From contig DKFG01000105.1 in the NCBI GenBank assembly GCA_002452325.1, forward strand, positions 229 through 5,780: 5,552 bases of DNA, written 5' to 3'. The translations under genes and the position numbers were made by a program. The stretch is from Geobacter sp. UBA6802. Lineage in GTDB: Bacteria; Desulfobacterota; Desulfuromonadia; Geobacterales; Pseudopelobacteraceae. Position 1 is the first letter of the stretch. Every line of letters begins with the position of its first letter. This document shows, piece after piece, positions 1 through 5,552 of this stretch. The notes beneath the pieces were generated by a model. It did no database searches, was not told the DNA's origin, and was given only the letters and a program-made list of their open reading frames with translations.

Positions 1-421
1 TGCCGTCCGGCGGGTTGATGGTGACCACCACCTTGTGGCGGGTGGAAAGGCGGTGGGTGTGCAGGGCCCGCTGCAAACCTTCGGCCGGAGGTTCCACAAA
101 CTGAAAGATGGCCTGCAGGGTATCCTCCTGCTGGGCGCGGTTCAGCTCATCGCAATGCACCAGGGTTTGGGGGGCGTCATCGGCAGGCCACCAGGAAGGG
201 CGGGACCAGTGCATTACGTTGCCTTCGCGGAATGGTATCCCCACCAGATCCCCCACCTCCATCTGCCCCAAACGCAAGGGGGCATACTGCCAGCTGATCT
301 CCCGGCAGACCTGCACGATGCCTGCAGTCTTACCTACACCACGGTGTCCCACCACACAGGGGGTCAGATCGGTTTTAGTCAGAATCTCGTTAAGTACCAG
401 TTTCATCTGTTCTATGTTCAT
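1..421 (-). CDS. MoxR-family AAA+ ATPase, N-terminal part (cut by window edge)
   Basis: This is the first 140 codons of a leftward gene that continues beyond the left edge. The translation opens MNIEQMKLVLNEIL. It has a Walker A motif GHRGVGKT at residues 25-32 (K31, T32), a Walker B motif LVHCDELNRA at 87-96 (D91, E92), and a sensor-1-like strand VVVTINPP at 131-138 (N136). This order and the DELNRA wording are typical of MoxR/AAA_5 ATPases. Such proteins use ATP hydrolysis to remodel partner proteins and often work with a von Willebrand factor A domain protein encoded next door; that partner would lie off the window. The segment LGQMEVGDLVGIP (51-63) is the usual stretch between the two Walker motifs in this group. 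The start at 421 is supported by GAGGA at 435-431, nine bases upstream, and by an in-frame TGA at 436-434. The family call is firm; the exact substrate is unknown. Confidence 0.88.
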   Translation of the reverse strand, partial: MNIEQMKLVLNEILTKTDLTPCVVGHRGVGKTAGIVQVCREISWQYAPLRLGQMEVGDLVGIPFREGNVMHWSRPSWWPADDAPQTLVHCDELNRAQQEDTLQAIFQFVEPPAEGLQRALHTHRLSTRHKVVVTINPPDG

Positions 422-450
422 GTTGCGCTGTCCTCAAGTGGTCTGCACGG

Positions 451-480
451 ATGATAAACCAAGACAGGCTGTTGGTTCAA
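451..480 (-). promoter_or_regulatory. Candidate sigma-70 promoter for the leftward MoxR-type gene
   Basis: On the minus strand, TTGAAC (480-475; four of six match TTGACA) is followed after 18 bases by TATCAT (456-451; five of six match TATAAT). Transcription would start near 444, giving a leader of about 23 bases that holds the GAGGA ribosome site. The position fits well, but the call rests on sequence match alone. Confidence 0.45.
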
Positions 481-507
481 GTAATAATGGACTGCTTTGG
501 TCTTGAA
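476..507. repeat. Inverted repeat TTCAAG-N20-CTTGAA in the divergent intergenic region
   Basis: The perfect 6-bp arms lie at 476-481 and 502-507. The left arm overlaps the -35 element proposed for the leftward gene. Further TCAAGT copies lie at 434-439 and 531-536, so the TCAAG core occurs four times in about 100 bases. It could be an operator for a regulator of one or both divergent genes, but short arms of this kind also arise by chance. Confidence 0.25.
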
Positions 508-564
508 TGAATGGCAGCTTGTGTATGACGTCAAGTGTGGTACATCTTGCAGGTAATGATCATG

Positions 565-569
565 TGAGG
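565..569 (+). promoter_or_regulatory. Ribosome binding site that decides the histidine kinase start
   Basis: TGAGG lies six bases before the ATG at 576. The two upstream in-frame ATGs, at 507 and 525, have no comparable purine-rich site. The residues they would add look unlike a natural N-terminus, whereas the protein from 576 leads directly into a first membrane segment. Confidence 0.6.
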
Positions 570-575
570 TGCGTT

Positions 576-2765
576 ATGGCAGAAGTGCGCTCAACAGGTT
601 GGGGAGTACGCCAGATGGTCTGGCTGCTGCTGCTGGTGGCTCTGTCTTTTACCGGTAATGTCTTGGCGCCCGGGCTCTTTACCGGTTTTAACTATTTGCT
701 GGGCAGTATCGGGGTGCTGCTGATCCTGCGGTTGTTCGGCGTGGTGCCGGCCCTGGTGGCTGCCTTGCTGGCCGCTGTCTGGTGCAAGCAGTTGTTTGGC
801 CATTTTTATCCCCTGCTCTGGCTGGGGCTGGAGCCGCTGTTTGTCTGGTACTGGTGCAGGCGCCGACCCCAGGATAGCATGATCATGGCCGACAGCGTTT
901 ATTGGGTCGTTATTGGCGGCCCGCTGGTCCTGTTTGTCTTTCTGGCAGTGCTGGGAGTGCCCTCGTTGGGTACCGGTGCTGCAGCTTTGATGTATTCAAC
1001 CATCGGCATCACCAACGCCTTGCTGGCAACCTTGCTGCTAACTCAACTGCCGATCACAAAATGGGTCTGGCCGGAGCGTCCGCTGCAGCAGATAACCCTT
1101 GATCAGCTAATCTTTCAGGTGCTGATGCTGGCGATTGTACTGCCAGCCTTGCTGGTACTGGTTTTTACCGGTCGTGAACGGGAACGGACAGTAAAGCAGG
1201 CCATGTTTGATATACTTGAGATCAAGGCTCGCCAAATTGGACAGGAGGTCCGTCAGAAGATTTACCACGGAGTCTATCCGCCCAACTTTGATCAAACACA
1301 GCGCGAACAGTTGGATGTCGCTGCTGTTACGGCTGTTTTGCAGGCTATCGTGCCTCAAAGTGGTGTGCAGCTGCATCTGATGGCCAACCAGGGCGAGGTA
1401 CTTGCCTCAACCGATCCAGGGGTAGCTAAGCTTAAACATTACGAACCGTTGGCTAATGATGTGGCCTCCAAGACCGAGCGTGAGCACCTGTACCGTCTGT
1501 TACCGGCAACCGTTCAGCCGATTCCGCTCTGGCAGCGGGTCGGTAAGAGCAAATACGTCCGTATTAACCGTTTCCCCGGCACAACAGTTTACTCCATCGC
1601 CGAGACCTCGTTTGGTCCTTACCAAGCCCAGATACTGCGGGGGCACCGCAATGCTCTGGTCGGTCTGCTGTTGTATCTGGCTGCCGGTACGCTGCTGGCA
1701 ACGGTTGTTGCGCGGCGGATTGCGGTGCCGCTGATCCAGCTTTCCAAGACCACTACCGATCTGCCGGGGCGTCTGATGAGTGAGGATCTGCACTGGCCTG
1801 AAAGCCGGATTGTCGAGGTGCAGCAGCTGGTGGAGAACGCCCGGGAGATGTCCCATACCCTGAGTGGTCAGTTTCGCGAGATTGCTCAGATCAACGCCGA
1901 GCTTGAACAGCGGGTTGAAGAACGTACCCGGGAGCTGAGTGAGAGTAACGAATCGCTCCGTCAGGAGATTGATGAGCGGATCAACGCCGAGCGTGAACGA
2001 GACCGGCTGATGCGGGAACTTGAGACCAAGAACAAGGAGTTGGAGAGTATCATCTACGTCTCATCCCACGACCTCCGTTCACCACTGGTCAATATTCAAG
2101 GGTTCAGCCGCAAGTTGGCAAAGAGCTGCGTAACCGTGACAGAGATGCTGGAAGACCGGCAGCTGTCAGAAGAACAGCGTCAGGAGGCGAAAAAGATCCT
2201 GACCGAGCAGATGCCTCGCTCGGTAGCGTTCATCACTACCAGTGTCGAAAAGATGGACTGCCTGCTGTCGGGGCTTCTCAGGCTTTCCCGTCTGGGGCGG
2301 GCTGCCGTAACCATAGAAAATCTTGACATGAATCAGGTAATGGGCAAAATAACAAATTCGCTTGCCTACCAGATTGAGGCAACGGATGCCGTGGTGACGG
2401 TAGAGGAGCTTCTGCCGTGTCAGGGCGATGCGGTGCAGATCAGCCAGATTTTCACCAATCTGCTTGATAATGCGATTAAATACCGTGCTGTTGATCGTCA
2501 GCTGCAGGTTGTAATCAGTAGTCGCTTGTGTGATGACGGTGTTGAGTATTGCGTGCAGGATAACGGCATCGGTATCCATCCTGACTATCAGACGCAGATT
2601 TGGGAAATATTTCATCGGATCAATCCGCGTGATATTCCGGGAGAAGGGTTAGGTCTGACGGTTTCCCGCAGGATTCTGGATCGCTTGAACGGCAGTATTC
2701 GGGTTGAGTCTGAGGAAGGGGTGGGGAGCCGGTTTCTGGTGGTACTCCCTGCGGACAGGAAGTGA
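576..2765 (+). CDS. Multi-pass membrane sensor histidine kinase (HAMP, phytochrome-type HisKA, HATPase_c)
   Basis: This 729-residue sensor kinase (numbered from 576) should autophosphorylate on His498 and pass the phosphate to the receiver encoded four bases downstream. About seven hydrophobic segments fill residues 15-198. A region of about 160 residues (199-357) follows and is probably periplasmic; its stretch GEVLASTDPG (273-282) resembles a Cache/PAS-like ligand fold. An eighth segment (359-379) leads into a HAMP-like region (380-432) and a charged coiled coil (about 432-490). The kinase core shows the H box SSHDLRSP (496-503), an N box with N628 and N632, the G1 box DNGIGI (662-667), an F-box-like WEIFHRI (676-682) and the G2 box GEGLGL (689-694). 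All catalytic motifs are intact. Arginines after segment 4 (95-97) and the basic loop after segment 6 fit a cytoplasmic N-terminus with residues 199-357 outside. The H-box wording resembles Cph1-type kinases, which pair with single-domain receivers. The signal sensed by the N-terminal membrane block is unknown. An upstream start at 507 would give 752 residues but is less likely. Confidence 0.9.
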   Translation: MAEVRSTGWGVRQMVWLLLLVALSFTGNVLAPGLFTGFNYLLGSIGVLLILRLFGVVPALVAALLAAVWCKQLFGHFYPLLWLGLEPLFVWYWCRRRPQDSMIMADSVYWVVIGGPLVLFVFLAVLGVPSLGTGAAALMYSTIGITNALLATLLLTQLPITKWVWPERPLQQITLDQLIFQVLMLAIVLPALLVLVFTGRERERTVKQAMFDILEIKARQIGQEVRQKIYHGVYPPNFDQTQREQLDVAAVTAVLQAIVPQSGVQLHLMANQGEVLASTDPGVAKLKHYEPLANDVASKTEREHLYRLLPATVQPIPLWQRVGKSKYVRINRFPGTTVYSIAETSFGPYQAQILRGHRNALVGLLLYLAAGTLLATVVARRIAVPLIQLSKTTTDLPGRLMSEDLHWPESRIVEVQQLVENAREMSHTLSGQFREIAQINAELEQRVEERTRELSESNESLRQEIDERINAERERDRLMRELETKNKELESIIYVSSHDLRSPLVNIQGFSRKLAKSCVTVTEMLEDRQLSEEQRQEAKKILTEQMPRSVAFITTSVEKMDCLLSGLLRLSRLGRAAVTIENLDMNQVMGKITNSLAYQIEATDAVVTVEELLPCQGDAVQISQIFTNLLDNAIKYRAVDRQLQVVISSRLCDDGVEYCVQDNGIGIHPDYQTQIWEIFHRINPRDIPGEGLGLTVSRRILDRLNGSIRVESEEGVGSRFLVVLPADRK

Positions 2766-2769
2766 AAGG

Positions 2770-3246
2770 ATGTTTCAGAAGATTATGGAAAAACTGGCTA
2801 AAAATGAGGTCACCATCCTGATTGCCGAGGATGACGACGGCCATGCTGAGCTGATTATCGACAACCTGCGGGAGGCCGGGCTGACCAATCGGATTGTCCG
2901 CTTTTGTGACGGCCAGGAGGTGCTTGATTTTCTGACCCGCGTCCCTGGGACTGCTGAGGTGCGTCAAAGTAATATGGCCTATTTACTGCTGCTTGATATC
3001 CGCATGCCGCGGGTTGATGGCGTGGAGGTGCTGCGCCGGATCAAAGATGATTCGGCACTCCACAATCTGCCGGTGATCATGCTGACCACCACCGACGACC
3101 CCCGTGAGGTGCAGCACTGCTATGAACTGGGCTGCAGCTGCTATATCACCAAGCCGGTTGACTATGATCGTTTCTCTGAAATGTTGAACCGGTTGGGGCT
3201 GTTCCTGATGGTGGTGCAGGTGCCGGATATCAACGGAAAGGTGTAA
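2770..3246 (+). CDS. Single-domain response regulator, Rcp1-like
   Basis: This 158-residue protein is essentially one receiver domain. The acidic cluster EDDD (20-23) would bind Mg2+, D76 in LLLLDIRMP is the expected phosphoacceptor, T106 or T107 in MLTTTDD is the switch residue, and K128 in ITKP is the conserved lysine. No DNA-binding or enzymatic domain follows; the tail after helix 5 (about 145-158) is typical of Rcp1-type receivers paired with phytochrome-like kinases. It should take phosphate from the kinase encoded just upstream and then act by protein contact or as a phosphorelay carrier. The start at 2770 lies four bases after the kinase stop and has AGGA at 2757-2760, nine bases upstream, so translation is probably coupled. 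A longer in-frame version from 2704 would overlap the kinase gene by about 60 bases and adds a non-conserved stretch, so it was not chosen. Confidence 0.9.
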   Translation: MFQKIMEKLAKNEVTILIAEDDDGHAELIIDNLREAGLTNRIVRFCDGQEVLDFLTRVPGTAEVRQSNMAYLLLLDIRMPRVDGVEVLRRIKDDSALHNLPVIMLTTTDDPREVQHCYELGCSCYITKPVDYDRFSEMLNRLGLFLMVVQVPDINGKV

Positions 3247-3253
3247 CAAATCT

Positions 3254-5083
3254 ATGTGCGGAATTGTCGGCTATATCGGGGAGCAGCAAGCCACCCCGAT
3301 CATCTTTGAAGGGCTGCGCAAGTTGGAATACCGCGGCTATGACTCGGCCGGAATCGCTACGCTGCAGCCTGAAGGGATCACGGTGAGACGCAGTGAAGGC
3401 AAGCTGGTGAATCTTGAAAAACTGCTGCAGGAACAGCCGTTGGCCGGTTCCATCGGTATCGGACATACCCGCTGGGCCACCCACGGACGTCCGTCTGAGA
3501 CCAATGCTCATCCCCACAAGGCCGGATCGATTGTGGTGGTGCATAACGGCATCATTGAAAATTACCTGTCTTTGAAGGAGCAGCTGCAGCAAGCAGGGCA
3601 TACTTTTTCCAGCCAGACCGACACCGAGGTGATCGCTCACCTGGTTGAAGAACGGCTCAAGACGGCACCTTCCTTTGAAGCAGCGGTCCGCACCGCCCTG
3701 CAGGAGTTGCAGGGGGCCTTTGCGGTCTGTATCCTCTGTAAGGATCAACCCGATACCCTGATTGCCGCCAAGGTCGGCTCACCGATGGTGGTGGGGCTGG
3801 GGCAGGGGGAGTTTTTCGTTGCCTCGGATATTCCGGCCATTCTGGCCCACACCCGTGAGATGATCTTTATGGAAGATGGCGAGCTGGCCTTGTTTTGCGG
3901 CCCGGTCGCACAGTTTTCAACCATAGACGGTACGCCGCTGCAGAAAAAACCGCGCCACATTGACTGGTCGCCACTGATGGCTGAAAAAGGTGGCTACCGC
4001 CACTTCATGCTGAAAGAGATTCACGAGCAGCCCCGGGCGGTGCGTGACACCATTGCCGGTCGTCTGCAAGAGCAGCTTGGCGATGTCTATCTGGAAGATC
4101 TTGGCTATGATGATCAGGCGCTTAAAGCAGTACAGCGGATGGTGATTGTAGCCTGCGGTACCTCATGGCATGCGGCCCTGACCGGCAAGTTTCTGATTGA
4201 GGGACACTGCCGCATCCCGGTGGAAATCGATATCGCCTCGGAGTTTCGTTACCGCTGTCCGGTGATTGATGAAAAAACGCTGGTAATGGTTATTTCACAG
4301 TCAGGTGAGACCGCCGATACCCTGGCCGCCCTGCGGGAGGCCAAGAAGCTGGGGGCCATGAACCTGGCCATCTGCAATGTGCTGGATTCCTCCATTGCCC
4401 GCGAAGCCTCAGGCGTGATCTACACCCATGCCGGACCGGAGATCGGTGTTGCCTCCACCAAGGCCTTTGTGACCCAGCTGACGGCGCTGTATCTGTTTAC
4501 CGTCCGGTTTGGCCGCGCCCTGGGGCGCCTGACTGTTCAGCAGGGCCGCCAGATGATTGCCGATCTCAAGCGGGTGCCCGAGCTGTTGGAGCAGAGCCTC
4601 CTGCTGAACGATCAGACCGAGAAGATCGCCCGCCAGTATATGCATGCCCGCGACTTCCTGTATCTTGGTCGCGGCAGGAACTTCCCGATCGCCCTGGAGG
4701 GTGCTCTGAAGCTAAAGGAGATATCCTACATCCATGCTGAAGGCTATCCGGCCGGTGAGATGAAGCACGGCCCGATTGCCCTGATTGATGAGGAGGTGCC
4801 GGTGGTGGTGCTGGTACCTAAAAACAGTACCTATGAGAAGACCGTCTCCAACATGGAAGAGGTGATTGCCCGCGGTGGCAGGGTGATTGCGCTCTGCACC
4901 ACAGGTGACCATGAGGTGCGGGACAAGGCCGAAGCCATCCTGGAACTGCCGACCTTTAGTGATGATCTGGACCCGATCCTGCTCTCGGTGCCGCTGCAGC
5001 TGCTGGCTTATCATATTGCCGTGCTGAAGGGGACCGATGTTGACCAGCCCCGGAACCTGGCCAAGAGTGTTACGGTCGAGTAG
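3254..5083 (+). CDS. glmS: Glutamine--fructose-6-phosphate aminotransferase (isomerizing)
   Basis: GlmS converts fructose-6-phosphate and glutamine to glucosamine-6-phosphate and glutamate, the first committed step to UDP-GlcNAc for peptidoglycan and lipopolysaccharide; it acts in the cytoplasm. The protein has 609 residues, the usual bacterial length. The N-terminal glutaminase starts MCGIVGYIG, with Cys2 exposed as nucleophile after Met removal, and carries HTRWATHG (71-78), HNG (97-99) and TDTE (122-125). Two SIS domains follow: the first begins near 296 (VACGTSWHA) and has SQSGET (348-353); the second begins near 468 (LGRGRNFPIALEG). The isomerase residues E489, H505 and K604 are present, and the C-terminus DQPRNLAKSVTVE is canonical. 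The gene starts seven bases after the receiver stop, and AAAGGTG at 3237-3243 serves as a ribosome site overlapping the end of that gene. No glmS ribozyme can fit in the 7-base gap. Nothing looks truncated. Confidence 0.98.
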   Translation: MCGIVGYIGEQQATPIIFEGLRKLEYRGYDSAGIATLQPEGITVRRSEGKLVNLEKLLQEQPLAGSIGIGHTRWATHGRPSETNAHPHKAGSIVVVHNGIIENYLSLKEQLQQAGHTFSSQTDTEVIAHLVEERLKTAPSFEAAVRTALQELQGAFAVCILCKDQPDTLIAAKVGSPMVVGLGQGEFFVASDIPAILAHTREMIFMEDGELALFCGPVAQFSTIDGTPLQKKPRHIDWSPLMAEKGGYRHFMLKEIHEQPRAVRDTIAGRLQEQLGDVYLEDLGYDDQALKAVQRMVIVACGTSWHAALTGKFLIEGHCRIPVEIDIASEFRYRCPVIDEKTLVMVISQSGETADTLAALREAKKLGAMNLAICNVLDSSIAREASGVIYTHAGPEIGVASTKAFVTQLTALYLFTVRFGRALGRLTVQQGRQMIADLKRVPELLEQSLLLNDQTEKIARQYMHARDFLYLGRGRNFPIALEGALKLKEISYIHAEGYPAGEMKHGPIALIDEEVPVVVLVPKNSTYEKTVSNMEEVIARGGRVIALCTTGDHEVRDKAEAILELPTFSDDLDPILLSVPLQLLAYHIAVLKGTDVDQPRNLAKSVTVE

Positions 5084-5086
5084 CCT

Positions 5087-5552
5087 ATGAAGACAAGCCG
5101 TATGAGCTGGAGCCACCGGCTGGTGCTGGTGGCTTTTTTTACTGTACTGATCAGCGGTGGCTGGCTGATCTGGGAGGTGGATGTTGTCGATCCACCTGGC
5201 CCGTCTCCAACCGACAAGGCGATGGAGGATCTGACCCGGATCGACTATCCCAGCCAGCGGGAGATGCACTGGCGATCGCGTTTTATCAGGCCCCACGAGA
5301 CCCTTGAGTCGCTCTACGGCAAGGACTGGATCTGGGTGGCCCGTTTCAACCGTGTCGATCGCCGTCACGTCTATCCCGGTATGACCATCAAGGAGCCGGA
5401 GCGGATGGAGGATATCCGCACCTACACACCACTCCCGGCAGAATATGCTCCGGCCAAGCGCCACCGTCGTTACATCTTGCTGGACCTGACCGAACAGTGG
5501 CTGGGGGCGTACGAGCGGGGAAAACTCAAATTTTCCATGCCGGCGGCCACCG
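5087..5552 (+). CDS. Probable L,D-transpeptidase (YkuD family) with LysM-like region, N-terminal part
   Basis: The first 155 codons of a rightward gene are visible before the right edge. A short basic N-terminus and a hydrophobic segment (about 12-29) form a signal peptide or membrane anchor, so the protein should act in the periplasm. Residues about 70-103 (HETLESLYGKDWIWVARFN and on to YPGMTIKEP) have the pattern of a LysM peptidoglycan-binding motif. From 128 on, RRYILLDLTEQWLGAYERG matches the first strands of a YkuD catalytic domain. The active-site Cys/His motif would lie off the window, so activity cannot be judged. The family forms 3-3 crosslinks in peptidoglycan or attaches proteins to it. 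The ATG at 5087 is three bases after the glmS stop; the ATG at 5102 is an alternative, and neither has a strong ribosome site. A terminator-like hairpin covers codons 9-18. Confidence 0.75.
   Translation, partial: MKTSRMSWSHRLVLVAFFTVLISGGWLIWEVDVVDPPGPSPTDKAMEDLTRIDYPSQREMHWRSRFIRPHETLESLYGKDWIWVARFNRVDRRHVYPGMTIKEPERMEDIRTYTPLPAEYAPAKRHRRYILLDLTEQWLGAYERGKLKFSMPAAT
5111..5140 (+). terminator. Intrinsic-terminator-like hairpin after glmS, inside the next gene
   Basis: AGCCACC (5111-5117) pairs perfectly with GGTGGCT (5128-5134) around a 10-base loop, and seven T follow (5134-5140, the first shared with the stem). It begins 28 bases after the glmS stop, where a terminator is expected, but it lies in the transpeptidase reading frame and encodes part of its signal segment (codons for LVLV and FF). 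The 5' arm can also pair CACC (5114-5117) with GGTG (5122-5125), because CTGGTG is repeated in tandem. It may end most glmS transcripts or act as an attenuator. Chance from hydrophobic codons is also possible. Confidence 0.55.

Noticed and set aside
461..488. Possible sigma-70 promoter for the kinase operon (AAGACA, 16 bases, AATAAT)
   Set aside because: The -10-like element is fair, but the -35 is poor and overlaps the opposing promoter. The operon promoter could not be placed with confidence.
35..506. Two overlapping rightward open frames (35-454 and 108-506)
   Set aside because: Both lie antisense to the MoxR-type ATPase, whose Walker motifs are clear. Neither product resembles a known family.
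537..553. Possible sigma-54 promoter (TGGTACATCTTGCA) before the histidine kinase gene
   Set aside because: The GG and GC elements are separated by only 8 bases instead of 10, so the strict -24/-12 spacing is not met.
507..575. Upstream in-frame starts for the histidine kinase at 507 and 525
   Set aside because: They lack a good ribosome site and add up to 23 residues with no family-like character. The ATG at 576 has TGAGG at the right distance.
3247..3253. glmS ribozyme/riboswitch in the glmS leader
   Set aside because: The gap before glmS is only seven bases and the preceding sequence codes for the receiver domain, so the large ribozyme fold cannot be present.
2166..3748. Minus-strand open frames at 2166-2615, 2620-2967, 2983-3249 and 3230-3748
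   Set aside because: All are antisense to the kinase, receiver or glmS genes, whose catalytic motifs are intact. No ribosome sites or domains support the antisense frames.
4712..5464. A 250-codon open frame on the minus strand, opposite the end of glmS and the start of the transpeptidase gene
   Set aside because: It overlaps two well-supported rightward genes. Its product is rich in His, Gln and Arg and has no recognisable domain, as expected of an antisense shadow in GC-rich DNA.

Overview
The window is ordinary chromosomal bacterial DNA, dense in genes and moderately GC-rich (roughly 55-60% by eye). No rRNA, tRNA, CRISPR array, insertion sequence or attachment site is visible. The protein style suggests a Gram-negative deltaproteobacterium of the Geobacter/Trichlorobacter type (Desulfuromonadia): a phytochrome-type histidine kinase with a stand-alone receiver, a MoxR-type ATPase, and an L,D-transpeptidase next to glmS. 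This placement is inferred from family resemblance, not from a marker gene.

Layout: a MoxR-family AAA ATPase runs leftward from 421 and is cut by the left edge. A divergent intergenic region of about 150 bases (422-575) holds a plausible promoter for the leftward gene and a small inverted repeat. From 576 to the right edge, four genes run rightward with almost no spacing: a multi-pass membrane sensor histidine kinase (576-2765), a single-domain response regulator (2770-3246), glmS (3254-5083) and the start of a LysM/YkuD-type L,D-transpeptidase (5087 to the edge). The gaps are 4, 7 and 3 bases, which looks like one operon.

Functional reading: GlmS makes glucosamine-6-phosphate, the entry point for UDP-GlcNAc and therefore for peptidoglycan and lipopolysaccharide. 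L,D-transpeptidases remodel peptidoglycan or attach proteins to it. An envelope-sensing kinase and its receiver in the same transcription unit raise the possibility of a link between envelope signalling and cell-wall precursor supply, but the link is positional only. The receiver has no output domain, so its target must be another protein.

The most unusual feature is a good intrinsic-terminator structure (7-bp perfect stem plus seven T) just after glmS. It lies inside codons 9-18 of the transpeptidase gene, so that gene could be attenuated or could depend on its own translation for read-through. I found no clear evidence of a wholly new system.
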